The notes below the pieces were generated by a model. That model ran no database searches, had not been told where the DNA came from, and was given only the letters and a program-made list of their open reading frames with translations. Positions 26,754 through 35,954 of a stretch of DNA of 64,000 nt are shown piece by piece. The position numbers and the translations under genes are program-made. How positions within the stretch are numbered: the first letter of the stretch is position 1; the number at the start of each line of letters is the position of its first letter. Source of the stretch: Micavibrio sp. UBA1850 (GTDB taxonomy: Bacteria; Pseudomonadota; Alphaproteobacteria; Micavibrionales; Micavibrionaceae); the NCBI GenBank assembly GCA_002338525.1, contig DDIM01000006.1:8926-72925 (forward strand), written 5' to 3'.

Positions 26754-28538
26754 CTACGAGTCAAGATATGAGATTGCAGAAACAGGATCGACCAAGCCAC
26801 TAACGACAAGATCAACAAGACCGCTTTGTCTCGTGTAGCTGTGTACACCATCCTGCTTCACAATATTATTAACGTTACTCATTAATGCTTCAAAAATCTC
26901 GTTTCTCTCTGAAGGGCCAAGATTGATCGTCAAGGCATCCAGCAGCAATGTTCGTCCAGCAATACCCGTTCTGTTGCAAAGTTCACACCCAGACGAGTTT
27001 TGCCTACGGATCATTGTTTCTTCAGGAATATTAAACGTTTCAAGCATAGTCGGCGGCAACACATCACCAATACGGTCGCGGTGCGCACATGCTTGGCAAA
27101 GCGTCTTAACCAATCTCTGGTTCATTATACATCTAACTTGCTGCGCAAGCGTAAAAGTTGATGAACGTTCACGATCGGTCGGCATCAAAGATTTCAAACG
27201 TTCAAATGTTTGAAGGGCGGTGTCGGCGTGAACAGTTGAAATAACTGTGTGACCAGATTCCGCTGCTTTTAACGCCGTTTCCACAGTGTCCATATCACGA
27301 AGCTCCCCGATGATAATATAGTCAGGGTCGTGACGCATTGAGGCGCGAATAAGATCAGAAAATCCACCTCCGGGCATTCCCGGGCGAACTTGCCACTGTG
27401 TGGCATAACGAAGTTCATATTCAATAGGGTCTTCAATGGTCAAAACGTGGCGACGGCGACGATCAATTTCTTGAATACACGCATACATCGTCGTTGTTTT
27501 ACCAGATCCCGTCGGGCCGGATAAGATGATAAGACCACCACCCCCCTTAATCTCAGGAGACAAAAGCCTTTGTAATGTCCCGCCGACCTCTTCATGACGT
27601 TTAAACAATTCGTTAAAGCCACGTAGTGAAGCACGGTCAAGAAGACGCATTGTTATCTTCTCACCATCTTGAGCTTGCGGGCCTGCGGCAACACGCACAT
27701 CAATCATACGGCCTTGCCATGTAAAACTAAAACGGCCATCTTTAGGTGTGACGCGGTCACCAAAGTTCATGCCCGCATCACGTTTAAGAAGTGTTGTTAA
27801 TCGCGCCATGGCATCATTAGGAAGCAAGTGCATCGGCAAAACGTCACCATCAATACGGTAACGAATCCAGTTTGGCGCATCCGGATTGTTATCTTGCACG
27901 AGGTGAATATCTGACACACGAAGTTGTAAAGATTCCGCCATCATATCGCGCACAAATTGATTAAGTAGCAATCCGTTATCAACATCGGCCAGCCACTCTG
28001 CCAAGGTTTTTTCACAACGCCCTGTTGAAAGGTCTCGCACCGAGCGAAGCGTTCTTAAGAGTTCCTGCCTGTCCCAAATTTCAATTTCGAGGCGTTCAAC
28101 ATAAAATCCTGTTCTATTCGCAGCAGATACAAGAAGATCGATTTGTTTTTCGTTCAACTCGTCAAGGGGCGCCACTTTCAAAACCCCCTCAGACAAACCA
28201 ATCAAATGAATATTGAGAGGGAGCCAATATTGCACAGGCAGGTTAGAGCGAAGCGCATCCCCTGTTGCAGAATATTTTGTGCCTTCTTGTTCGTCTGATT
28301 TGTTTGGAGCTGATGCCCCTGCAATATCGAGCAATTGCTCGGTCGACATTGATTTTCCTTGGCTCAGGAACATATTACGCTCACGCTGAACCATATCAAG
28401 GTAGCGCTCGCGCCCATCATACGCGATTAGGCGACGGTCAGGTTCCTTACGACGTTCCACACCGTTTTGAGGACCAATGTTGACCTTACGACGATCGGCG
28501 CCTGTACGCTGCGGATCATTATCAACGTTTTCATTCAT
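26754..28538 (-). CDS. GspE/PilB-family assembly ATPase
   Basis: The 594-residue ATPase powers pilin polymerisation at the inner membrane. Visible are a Walker A (GPTGSGKTTTMY, about residues 341-352), Asp-box and Walker B (DPDYIIIGELRD), a His box (STVHAD) and a C-terminal Cys pair set (CQACA and CELCNRTG) like the zinc site of GspE/PilB. The N-terminus carries an RRxxxRR-rich stretch and a partial N1-like domain. Its start overlaps the upstream stop by one base. Confidence 0.93.
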   Translation of the reverse strand: MNENVDNDPQRTGADRRKVNIGPQNGVERRKEPDRRLIAYDGRERYLDMVQRERNMFLSQGKSMSTEQLLDIAGASAPNKSDEQEGTKYSATGDALRSNLPVQYWLPLNIHLIGLSEGVLKVAPLDELNEKQIDLLVSAANRTGFYVERLEIEIWDRQELLRTLRSVRDLSTGRCEKTLAEWLADVDNGLLLNQFVRDMMAESLQLRVSDIHLVQDNNPDAPNWIRYRIDGDVLPMHLLPNDAMARLTTLLKRDAGMNFGDRVTPKDGRFSFTWQGRMIDVRVAAGPQAQDGEKITMRLLDRASLRGFNELFKRHEEVGGTLQRLLSPEIKGGGGLIILSGPTGSGKTTTMYACIQEIDRRRRHVLTIEDPIEYELRYATQWQVRPGMPGGGFSDLIRASMRHDPDYIIIGELRDMDTVETALKAAESGHTVISTVHADTALQTFERLKSLMPTDRERSSTFTLAQQVRCIMNQRLVKTLCQACAHRDRIGDVLPPTMLETFNIPEETMIRRQNSSGCELCNRTGIAGRTLLLDALTINLGPSERNEIFEALMSNVNNIVKQDGVHSYTRQSGLVDLVVSGLVDPVSAISYLDS

Positions 28539-30058
28539 TACTGATCACTTGTGTTTGTCGTTGTCGTTGTCGCTGCACCGCCCGAAGATGAGCCAGTAGA
28601 AAGAGAGCGGTCAAACAACAGATTTATCTTATCGCTACCGTTTTTAAACTCTATGCCTGCAGATGTGATGCGCACATCCCACTCTACACCGCCAATGACA
28701 ACAGATTGTTTGTCTTTGACAATACGGCTTCCGCCAGGACCGACGATAATAGCTTTTTGTCCTGAGTGTGAGGTAATTGAAAAACCAGATAAAGCATCCA
28801 ATTTGCGGTAATTCTTTTCAACAACGCCGCCGCGTTCGACAATTGCCTGAGAATCTTTACTGACCGCTCGTGTGGCTTCGCCTCTCACAGGAACAACAAG
28901 AACACCACGCGCCCCGTTATGAACAATTTGAAGATCGTCAAAAATTGCACCTTCACGCACAGGTACCCAACGAAGGGTAAGCGGGCAGGCTTCTATAGGG
29001 CGTAGGATGGCGCCTTCTTGGCACCCTCTGTCCAAAATAGACAGCCCATTGTCAGTGCCTGACAAGTCTATGTCATGTATTGTTAGATCAGCATCACCGA
29101 CATTTACCAATGATAGTGATATTGTTGACTCATTTTCGATACCACTTTCAAAGTCTATCTCGTCTTGTGTCGAAACCATCAAGCCACGACCTGGAACAGC
29201 ACTAGGGAAGACTTCTGCAATGTCGGATTCTTCTGGGTCAAACTCACCAGTTAGTGGAATGCTGGCAATGCGAGACGATCCTGAATGTTCTACAACAATA
29301 ACAGCGTCTGCTTGACCTGATTGTTGTGGTGCCCATGTTACCGTAGCCAAACAAGCCTCACTTGGATTCAAATCACCACAATCATGGTCAAGTCTGTAAC
29401 CAGATTGAGAGGCGGCTGCAATACGCACATTTTTAACCGATAATGGCGTCGCTGTGACGTTTCTGAAAACGACAGATTTGATGAGCGGTTGGCTTGACGA
29501 AAGACTTCCAAAGTCAATTTCATTTGGAATGGCCTCAATGTCACTTAGCACGTTTTGGTTATCTGTGGAGCTTGATTCAACGTCACCAGCCACCGCCGCA
29601 GACGTGATTTGTGAACGTCCATCATTTTGCACAAGCATCGATACGCGCCACGCCCCTGTTTGCAATCCCTTTACGCTAATGACAATAGGACATTCTGCTC
29701 CGGGAGGCAGAGGCACGTCCTTACATTCGTTTAACTCTACTGCAGCAGAAATTGTAGAAGAGGGGTATAGCTTCACATCCCCAATTTGTATAACCCGACC
29801 ACCATCGTTTCTAAACAACGTAACGACCTGCCCCGTTGATCCCAAGGCAATTTCACCGCCATCAAATTCTTCTTCAACGGGTGTTAAGACGCCGGCAGCA
29901 CCCCCGCCACTAACGGCAATACCTGGATCGAAAAAACCAGAAGACGCATGAGCTGATGTAACGAATGGGGACGTCAATATAACGGTCGACAGGCATAATA
30001 AACCTATAGATTTTATGGATCCCAATGCCGCCGATTGTGAAAAATTATACCATGTCAT
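28538..30058 (-). CDS. Exported protein with ASH/choice-of-anchor-D-like repeats in a pilus cluster
   Basis: The 506-residue product has a signal peptide (cleavage probably after SAHA, about residue 38) and two or three beta-sandwich repeats. Each has an IDFGS-like start, a Cys pair (DCGDLNPSEAC; GCQEGAILRPIEAC) and a V/L-x-W-x-P end, as in ASH or choice-of-anchor D domains. A C-terminal segment (about 430-490) with GGVEWDVRITSAGIEF may fold like the small secretin-binding domains of PilP/GspC. The tail is Ser/Gly/Thr-rich. It sits between the secretin and the ATPase genes, so a periplasmic link is likely. Confidence 0.65.
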   Translation of the reverse strand: MTWYNFSQSAALGSIKSIGLLCLSTVILTSPFVTSAHASSGFFDPGIAVSGGGAAGVLTPVEEEFDGGEIALGSTGQVVTLFRNDGGRVIQIGDVKLYPSSTISAAVELNECKDVPLPPGAECPIVISVKGLQTGAWRVSMLVQNDGRSQITSAAVAGDVESSSTDNQNVLSDIEAIPNEIDFGSLSSSQPLIKSVVFRNVTATPLSVKNVRIAAASQSGYRLDHDCGDLNPSEACLATVTWAPQQSGQADAVIVVEHSGSSRIASIPLTGEFDPEESDIAEVFPSAVPGRGLMVSTQDEIDFESGIENESTISLSLVNVGDADLTIHDIDLSGTDNGLSILDRGCQEGAILRPIEACPLTLRWVPVREGAIFDDLQIVHNGARGVLVVPVRGEATRAVSKDSQAIVERGGVVEKNYRKLDALSGFSITSHSGQKAIIVGPGGSRIVKDKQSVVIGGVEWDVRITSAGIEFKNGSDKINLLFDRSLSTGSSSGGAATTTTTNTSDQ

Positions 30059-30169
30059 GTTCTCTACCCGTTTTAGTGCCCGTAATGCTTTGTATTGTTG
30101 TATACCCTAATAGTATAAATCAAAAATGTTTCTCGTTCGTTACCATTGCCCCATATAATTGCTGGTGCA

Positions 30170-32047
30170 TTAAAAAACAGGCCTTAAGGGCACATAGTTT
30201 TCTGGGTTTTCTGGCTCTTCAGTATCTTCGTTTGAAATATTATTGGCTGGTACGTCAAATAAAGGTGTCGGTGGGTCTATCTCTACACGCTCGATAATGA
30301 CAGGCGCATTGGCTGTCTCTCTCATAGGCGCCTTAATTGGTTTTGCGACCATGGGGGCTTGCACAACGGGCGTATCAGGAGATAACGGCTGAACAATGAC
30401 CTCATCTTCAGAAATCACCTCTTGAGCGCGCGGCTGTTCTTTAGACTCTTGAACCTCGTAAGTATCCTTAATAATGACGGTTTCTTGCGCAGGCTGGACT
30501 ATTGATGGTGAAACTTCAGCAACAGGGGCTGGAACATCAACACTAACTTGTTTTAAAAACTGGGCGGCTGCTTTTTCAGAGGCAAGCTTTGCCTCACGCT
30601 TCATAGAAATCATTTCAGCCTCAGATGGTGTTGTATAAACAACAACACGCGGGCGAAGCAGGAACACAAGCTCAACATTTGACGTTTGTGCTGTTCGGCT
30701 TGATGGGAAAAGGGGCTCTTGAATACCCGGACCTGATTTGTCAAAATTGTCAATTTCGCGCACAAGACCGGCAATCAACAAAGAATCTCCCGGGCGGATA
30801 CGAACTTGGGTAGAAAGTTCACGCTCGGTTGTTTGTGGCAACTGAACAATCGCATCAGGGTTGTCATCAAATGTATCGATGGCACGTACCTCTTGAAGCA
30901 AAATATCAATATTACCGTATACAGTTGCTTTGTCCCAACTAGAGGCAATATCAAAAGTAAAACCAGTGTCGACGGAATCTGTTTGTGTTGACACGGTGAC
31001 TTCGCCTTGGTCAACTGAACGAGAAATTTCAGACACATAGTTTTGAGTGTCTGCAACACGGAAACGAGCATTAGATCCTGATAGAACGGTAACCTGTGGC
31101 TGAGAAATCGTTTTAACAGCTCCATATTCGGAAATAAACTGGAAGACATTATCTCCATCAAATGCCACACCGTTTGTTGTCGGTAACCCAATACTCACAG
31201 GCGTTCCAAGAGACGGATCAGGCACACCTTCTAAGTTGATGCCCAGCTGATATTTACCAAAATTATCAATACTATCCCAATCAATACCCGTTGAATTTCC
31301 AGAGTTAAGCGAAACTTCCCAAATGTAGGTTTCAAATATAATCAGGGCTGTGTTTGATCTAAGGCGCTGAAAATAGCTGTCTGCAACTTCAGATGTACGG
31401 TTTGAGGCGCGGTAGACAAGCGTGCGTGTCGCCTCATCAGTAATAGGTGTTGATCCTACAATTTCTTCAAGAGCAGCAGAGACCCCCGTTAAAAACTCGT
31501 TGTCTTCACCAATTGGGGGCAACGTTACTGTGAATAGCTGCGTGTCTTTTACAACGAGCATGCCATTTTCAAACGAGCAATATAAATCCGCCAAGCTGCA
31601 AACACGAGATACGATGAACTCCAGCTCGCCTTTTAAATTTGTGATTGTAATTGTGCGCTCAAGCCCTTCTGAGCTTTCAAAGGCAATAGGAATATCAGTT
31701 TCGTCCAAAATCAACTGCAAGGCGCCGCCCAATGTCTCACCGCGTAGCTCAAAAGGGCCAACAATCTTTTTTGGCAAAACATCAGATTTTGCAATTTGCG
31801 GAACAAGAATATCATCGCCAAGAGGTAAGTACATAACAGCATCCGGACGTTCGTTGACCGCACGTTTACGTTCTTGTGCAAATTGAGGGGCGGGGATGTT
31901 AACGTTGCGCGTGTCTGGTGCAAAAACTTGTGCGCAAGACCCTAAAAACATAGAGCTTGATGCGACAAGGCCCAATAGGGCGCCCCCAGACAATATCCGA
32001 GAGAAGAGGGGGGGCTTTAACTGTGTTTTATAATTTTTTAAGGCCAT
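30170..32047 (-). CDS. Secretin lipoprotein (PilN/GspD-like outer-membrane channel)
   Basis: The 625-residue protein has a lipoprotein signal with lipobox LGSC (Cys38). An STN-like N0 domain (about 90-160), an N-domain and the secretin core follow, with TVYGNIDILLQEVRAIDT and the C-terminal GDSLLIAGLVRE and ELVFLLRPRVV motifs. A Pro/Val/Glu-rich tail of about 120 residues is unusual. The lipidated secretin and gene order fit type IVb pili better than type IVa. It is the first gene of the cluster and has its own promoter-like sequence. Confidence 0.88.
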   Translation of the reverse strand: MALKNYKTQLKPPLFSRILSGGALLGLVASSSMFLGSCAQVFAPDTRNVNIPAPQFAQERKRAVNERPDAVMYLPLGDDILVPQIAKSDVLPKKIVGPFELRGETLGGALQLILDETDIPIAFESSEGLERTITITNLKGELEFIVSRVCSLADLYCSFENGMLVVKDTQLFTVTLPPIGEDNEFLTGVSAALEEIVGSTPITDEATRTLVYRASNRTSEVADSYFQRLRSNTALIIFETYIWEVSLNSGNSTGIDWDSIDNFGKYQLGINLEGVPDPSLGTPVSIGLPTTNGVAFDGDNVFQFISEYGAVKTISQPQVTVLSGSNARFRVADTQNYVSEISRSVDQGEVTVSTQTDSVDTGFTFDIASSWDKATVYGNIDILLQEVRAIDTFDDNPDAIVQLPQTTERELSTQVRIRPGDSLLIAGLVREIDNFDKSGPGIQEPLFPSSRTAQTSNVELVFLLRPRVVVYTTPSEAEMISMKREAKLASEKAAAQFLKQVSVDVPAPVAEVSPSIVQPAQETVIIKDTYEVQESKEQPRAQEVISEDEVIVQPLSPDTPVVQAPMVAKPIKAPMRETANAPVIIERVEIDPPTPLFDVPANNISNEDTEEPENPENYVPLRPVF

Positions 32048-32070
32048 TCCTACATACTTCTTATTTCTTC

Positions 32071-32076
32071 ATTATA
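32071..32076 (-). promoter_or_regulatory. -10 element of a candidate promoter for the secretin cluster
   Basis: TATAAT occurs on the minus strand 24 bases before the secretin start. A weak TGGCAA stands 17 bases upstream of it. The leader would be short, and AGAAG is the only ribosome-site candidate. Confidence 0.4.
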
Positions 32077-32142
32077 CTCTAAAATTATCACGTTTGCCAT
32101 GCCACTTATTAATGTACACGCATTATCCCCTTAATTTGGGCT

Positions 32143-32499
32143 TTAACTTGGTACTGATCGTGCGACCATCTTTAAAAGTCTGTCTTTTTCAACGGGTTTC
32201 ATTAATGTCGCCTTTACCCCAAATGCTGATGCTTCACTTAAAAGATCCGGGCTTTGATCTCCGGTAATAAAAATAACCGGCGTTTGATTGTTTTTTGATC
32301 GTAATGACTTTACAAACTCGATGCCGTCTACAGGCTCCATGCGAACGTCAATGATGGCCAGCTTAATGTCATCTGTCATTGAGTTGAGGGCCGTTAGGCC
32401 ATCAGTCGCCTCAACAACCTCATACCCGTCGGCTGTTAAGAAGCGATTGATTTGCATTCTGACGAAATCATTATCTTCTGCGAGAAGAATTTTAGACAT
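32143..32499 (-). CDS. Single-domain response regulator (CheY-like)
   Basis: The 118-residue protein is one receiver domain: acidic pair AEDND near residue 8, phospho-acceptor Asp in AIIDVRMEP (about residue 52), Thr in FITGDQ and Lys in MKPVEKD. No output domain follows, so it signals by binding a partner or by passing phosphate on. It lies just upstream of the secretin gene on the same strand, and two tandem inverted repeats precede it. A link to pilus control or to the hybrid kinase at 20210 is inference. Confidence 0.88.
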   Translation of the reverse strand: MSKILLAEDNDFVRMQINRFLTADGYEVVEATDGLTALNSMTDDIKLAIIDVRMEPVDGIEFVKSLRSKNNQTPVIFITGDQSPDLLSEASAFGVKATLMKPVEKDRLLKMVARSVPS

Positions 32500-32541
32500 G
32501 TGAAACTCTGTGTTTGTTTATTTGTTTTTTTTGTGCGGCAT

Positions 32542-32592
32542 TGTTACCGGAGTTGGTAACAGTATATGCGAATCGTTAAAAATCCATTTAAC
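32542..32592. repeat. Two tandem inverted repeats of the form GTTA-N10-TAAC
   Basis: TGTTACC-ggagtt-GGTAACA (32542-32561) and GTTAAA-aatcca-TTTAAC (32575-32592) share arms, a 6-base centre and the outer GTTA/TAAC. Their centres are 32 bases apart, about three helical turns. They lie in the divergent spacer between the receiver gene and the prepilin peptidase gene. No T run follows, so an operator is likelier than a terminator. Confidence 0.5.
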
Positions 32593-32703
32593 ATCGTACA
32601 CGCATATATAAATATGTGTAAACAATTATTTCTGTTGGTTTTTATGCCTGTTTGCTTATTATCCGCTTGATCTTATATGGTTTAGGCCGTAGCGTTCTGA
32701 ACC

Positions 32704-33213
32704 ATGGATTTTGTTTTAATGCTTTCGGCTTTTTTTAGTGTTGCTACCGCTCTTGTTTTGCTGGCAACGCTTGCTGTTATTGATTTCAAAACAATGTACC
32801 TCCCCAATATTTACGTTTTTCCGTTTGCTGTGCTTGGCGTTGTATTCCATGTGTTAACAGGCTTTACGCTCATTTCATGCCAGGATATGCTGGTAGGGGC
32901 TGCATTTGGGTATGGCGTTTTGTGGTTAATACGATTTTTTGGCAACATGTACTACAAAACGGATTCCTTAGGCTTGGGCGACGTTAAGCTTATGGGGGCG
33001 GCTGGATTATGGCTTGGGTTCGCCAGTGTAACAACGGCGCTGACATTAGGGGCTGCTGCGGGGCTGTGTCATGGATTAATCGTTGCGTATTTCAACTCAA
33101 GAAAAACAGGATCGTTTAATATTCAGCGCCTAAAAATACCCGCCGGACCCGGTTTTATCATCGGGATCACGATCATGATCATCATTGATATTTTTCCATA
33201 TTTTACGAGGTAG
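32704..33213 (+). CDS. Prepilin peptidase (A24 family, short CpaA/TadV-like form)
   Basis: The 169-residue integral membrane protein has about five helices and the two Asp of the family: one in LAVIDFKTMYLPN (about residue 28) and one in GLGDVKLMGAAGLWLG (about residue 96). The short form lacks the N-terminal methylase part of PilD. It probably cleaves the pilin-like proteins encoded at 22-24 kb, being the only such enzyme in the window. It lies 3 bases ahead of pyrB, so it heads the pyrB transcript. Confidence 0.88.
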   Translation: MDFVLMLSAFFSVATALVLLATLAVIDFKTMYLPNIYVFPFAVLGVVFHVLTGFTLISCQDMLVGAAFGYGVLWLIRFFGNMYYKTDSLGLGDVKLMGAAGLWLGFASVTTALTLGAAAGLCHGLIVAYFNSRKTGSFNIQRLKIPAGPGFIIGITIMIIIDIFPYFTR

Positions 33214-33216
33214 GCC

Positions 33217-34122
33217 ATGAAACATTTATTGGATATTCAATCAATCGAGGTGGGTGATATTCACCAGATACTAAGTCGCGCAAAAGATTTTAAAGACGCT
33301 TTGGCCTCGGGTCGCTCGTGCGAAGATATTCTTTCGGGAAAAGTGATCATCAATATGTTTTTCGAAAACTCGACGCGCACATTAACCTCGTTTCAAATGG
33401 CTGCTTATCGATTAGGGGCACAAGTCATTAACTGGCAGGTCTCATCAAGCTCTACGAAAAAGGGCGAGACATTTTCGGATACAATGGAATGCGTTGCAGG
33501 CTATCATCCAGATGCAATTGTTGTGCGTCATGAAGAGTTTAAGGCGCCTTACACAGTCAAAAAAATTGTGGATTGCCCCGTCATAAACGCGGGTGATAGC
33601 TGGCGTGCGCATCCATCTCAGGCTCTTTTGGATGTCTTTACGATGCAGGAAAACTTAGGCGATATAGCTGGTAAAACGATTGCAATATGTGGTGATGTGG
33701 CACATAGCCGCGTTGCCAGCTCAAATGTTGAGATATTAGGCAAGCTAGGGGCGCGTGTGCATATAGTTGCACCCGATAGCCTGCTTCCCAACATGTCAAA
33801 ACACACCCATGTTGAAACGTTCAATAGTTTAGAAGATGGTTTGGTGGGGTGTGATGTTGTGATGATGTTACGCAATCAAAAAGAGCGCATGGAAGCAGCA
33901 GACGTGCCTGATGATGTCGAGTATTTCCATGCGTTTGGCTTAACGCAGGAGCGCTTGGCGCGCGCAAATGAAGACGCGTTTGTGATGCACCCGGGGCCCA
34001 TGAACCGAAACGTAGAGATTGCAGACGATGTCGTCGATGATCCCGTAAAATCAAAAATATTTGAACAAATGGCCAATGGCCTACCTGTTCGTATGGCCAT
34101 TTTTGAATGGGCCTTAAAGTAA
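33217..34122 (+). CDS. pyrB: Aspartate carbamoyltransferase catalytic subunit
   Basis: The 301-residue enzyme makes carbamoyl aspartate in pyrimidine synthesis. Visible are the carbamoyl-phosphate loop FFENSTRTL (residues 47-55), the KKGETFSDT loop, WRAHPSQALLD and MHPGPMNRNVEI. The second Arg of the usual STRTR is Leu, and HPTQ reads HPSQ; both are modest changes. In many alphaproteobacteria pyrC follows; here plsY does. Confidence 0.95.
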   Translation: MKHLLDIQSIEVGDIHQILSRAKDFKDALASGRSCEDILSGKVIINMFFENSTRTLTSFQMAAYRLGAQVINWQVSSSSTKKGETFSDTMECVAGYHPDAIVVRHEEFKAPYTVKKIVDCPVINAGDSWRAHPSQALLDVFTMQENLGDIAGKTIAICGDVAHSRVASSNVEILGKLGARVHIVAPDSLLPNMSKHTHVETFNSLEDGLVGCDVVMMLRNQKERMEAADVPDDVEYFHAFGLTQERLARANEDAFVMHPGPMNRNVEIADDVVDDPVKSKIFEQMANGLPVRMAIFEWALK

Positions 34123-34146
34123 AAAACAATAGAAAGTGAAAAAGAA

Positions 34147-34767
34147 ATGGAAACGATGATCCCTTCAATATTAGCCTCACTCGGTTTTGGATACATACTT
34201 GGCTCTATTCCTTTTGGTTTGGTGTTGTGTTTTCTGTTCGGCTATGGCGATGTAAGAAAAATTGGCTCTGGGAATATTGGCGCGACGAACGTACTGCGCA
34301 CAGGTAACAAGCTATTAGCTTTTCTTACTTTAGTCTTGGATAGTGGAAAGGGCGCCATTGCTGTTTTAATCGCAATATATCTTCTCTCAGATGTTGAGCC
34401 GCAAATACAACCCGCCCTTGTGGCACTTGGGGCTGTTTTGGGGCATAATTTCCCTGTTTGGCTCAAATTCAAAGGCGGTAAAGGTGTGGCAACAACGCTT
34501 GGGGCTATTCTTGCGCTATCGTGGCCTATAGGCTTGATGGTGTGTGTGACATGGTTATTGATCGCGCTGATATTTAAAATCTCATCTCTGGCAGCCCTCG
34601 TTGCGCTGGCCGCGGCACCGTGGTTTGCTTTGCTAACCGATGATAGTCGCTACGCATTCGTGCTGGGCTTACTAGCACTGCTTGCCTTTATCCGTCACCG
34701 TGAAAACATAAAACGTTTGTTAAAGGGGCTGGAGAGCAAAATCTCGTTTAAAAAGGGCAAATCATGA
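34147..34767 (+). CDS. plsY: Glycerol-3-phosphate acyltransferase PlsY
   Basis: The 206-residue membrane enzyme transfers an acyl group from acyl-phosphate to glycerol 3-phosphate, starting phospholipid synthesis. The three family motifs are clear: GSIPFG, GSGNIGATNVLR and KFKGGKGVATT. About five transmembrane helices are visible. The end overlaps dprA by 4 bases. Confidence 0.95.
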   Translation: METMIPSILASLGFGYILGSIPFGLVLCFLFGYGDVRKIGSGNIGATNVLRTGNKLLAFLTLVLDSGKGAIAVLIAIYLLSDVEPQIQPALVALGAVLGHNFPVWLKFKGGKGVATTLGAILALSWPIGLMVCVTWLLIALIFKISSLAALVALAAAPWFALLTDDSRYAFVLGLLALLAFIRHRENIKRLLKGLESKISFKKGKS

Positions 34768-35909
34768 GCGTTGCGCAAAAGGAGCGGATCGCATGGTTAA
34801 GGTTGTATCGCAGTCCCAATGTGGGACCCATCACCTTTAAGCGTTTGATCGCTAAATTTGGTTCTGCCGAAAAAGCACTTGAGGCGCTTCCTGATATGGC
34901 GCTTCGCGGCGGAAAAAGTAAAACCCCTAAAACCCCTAAAGCCCCTAAAGTTTATACCGAAGAAGAGGCGCTTGCTGAAATTCGCGAAGTGAAAAAACTG
35001 GGGGGGCGCTTTTGTCTATCCTGTGATGATGATTATCCTGAAAGTCTTTTGGCAATTGAAGATACGCCTGCCGTGTTAACGCTTTTGGGGCGGGGCAAAA
35101 TAGATGATATAAAGCCTAATATTGCAATTGTCGGGGCAAGGAATGCATCGATTAATGGCCGTAAATTCACTCATAAGTTAGCCAAACAATTAGGCGAGAG
35201 CGGCGTGAATATCGTCTCGGGCCTTGCGCGTGGTATTGACAGCGCGGCTCATGAAGGGGCGTTAAATACAGGAACGTGGGCTGTTGTGGCGGGTGGAGCC
35301 GATGTTGTCTATCCCCGAGAAAATCAAGGGCTTTATGAAAAAATTCTAAAAGACGGTTTGATTATTTCTGAAAATAAATTAGGGACAAGTCCTGCGGCAC
35401 ATCATTTCCCGCGTAGAAACCGAATTGTGTCGGGGTTGTCATTGGGCACAGTGATTGTTGAGGCCAATACTAAATCAGGCTCGCTCATCACTGCACGTAT
35501 GGCCGCAGAACAGGGGCGTGATGTATACGCCGTGCCAGGCTTTCCAAACGACCCGCGCGCTGGTGGGCCTAACAAATTGTTACGAGATGGTGCTATACTG
35601 GTGGAAAGTGCCGAAGACATATTGTCTCAAATCGCAAGTCCTAAGATGATCCAACCGATTATGTTTGATGCGATAAATCAGCAAGAAGAACTTGTCCAAG
35701 GTGTTGATTTAGATTGTGAAAAAAATACAGCTCTTGATGCTGATGATGTTGTCTCTATGTTGTCTCATGTGCCAATATCTGTTGACGAAATCGTCAGGGC
35801 GTGTCATGTCAGCGTATCAGAAGTGCAATCTGTGTTATTAGATTTAGAGATTGCGGGTCGAGTTGAAAGACTGTCTGGTAATCGTATAGGATTGGTAGAT
35901 GCGGGGTAA
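34764..35909 (+). CDS. dprA: DNA-processing protein DprA
   Basis: The 381-residue protein loads RecA on incoming single-stranded DNA during transformation. An N-terminal SAM-like region is followed by an inserted Lys/Thr/Pro-rich linker (GKSKTPKTPKAPKVY). The Rossmann domain has GARNASINGR, SGLARGIDSAAHEGAL and FPRRNRIVSGLS. A C-terminal winged helix (about 320-375) is present. The presence of pilus-like genes nearby makes competence possible but does not prove it. Confidence 0.94.
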   Translation: MSVAQKERIAWLRLYRSPNVGPITFKRLIAKFGSAEKALEALPDMALRGGKSKTPKTPKAPKVYTEEEALAEIREVKKLGGRFCLSCDDDYPESLLAIEDTPAVLTLLGRGKIDDIKPNIAIVGARNASINGRKFTHKLAKQLGESGVNIVSGLARGIDSAAHEGALNTGTWAVVAGGADVVYPRENQGLYEKILKDGLIISENKLGTSPAAHHFPRRNRIVSGLSLGTVIVEANTKSGSLITARMAAEQGRDVYAVPGFPNDPRAGGPNKLLRDGAILVESAEDILSQIASPKMIQPIMFDAINQQEELVQGVDLDCEKNTALDADDVVSMLSHVPISVDEIVRACHVSVSEVQSVLLDLEIAGRVERLSGNRIGLVDAG

Positions 35910-35954
35910 AACAATGAAAATGTGTCCCGCAATATTTAAGGAAGTGAGTATATA

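Noticed and set aside
32576..32591. Second possible CtrA box, TTAA-N8-TTAA
   Set aside because: The spacer is 8 rather than 7, and the sequence is better explained as the GTTAAA-N6-TTTAAC palindrome.
32100..32620. The 10-base string GTACACGCAT found in two neighbouring spacers
   Set aside because: Only two copies, in different contexts relative to the genes; could be coincidence.
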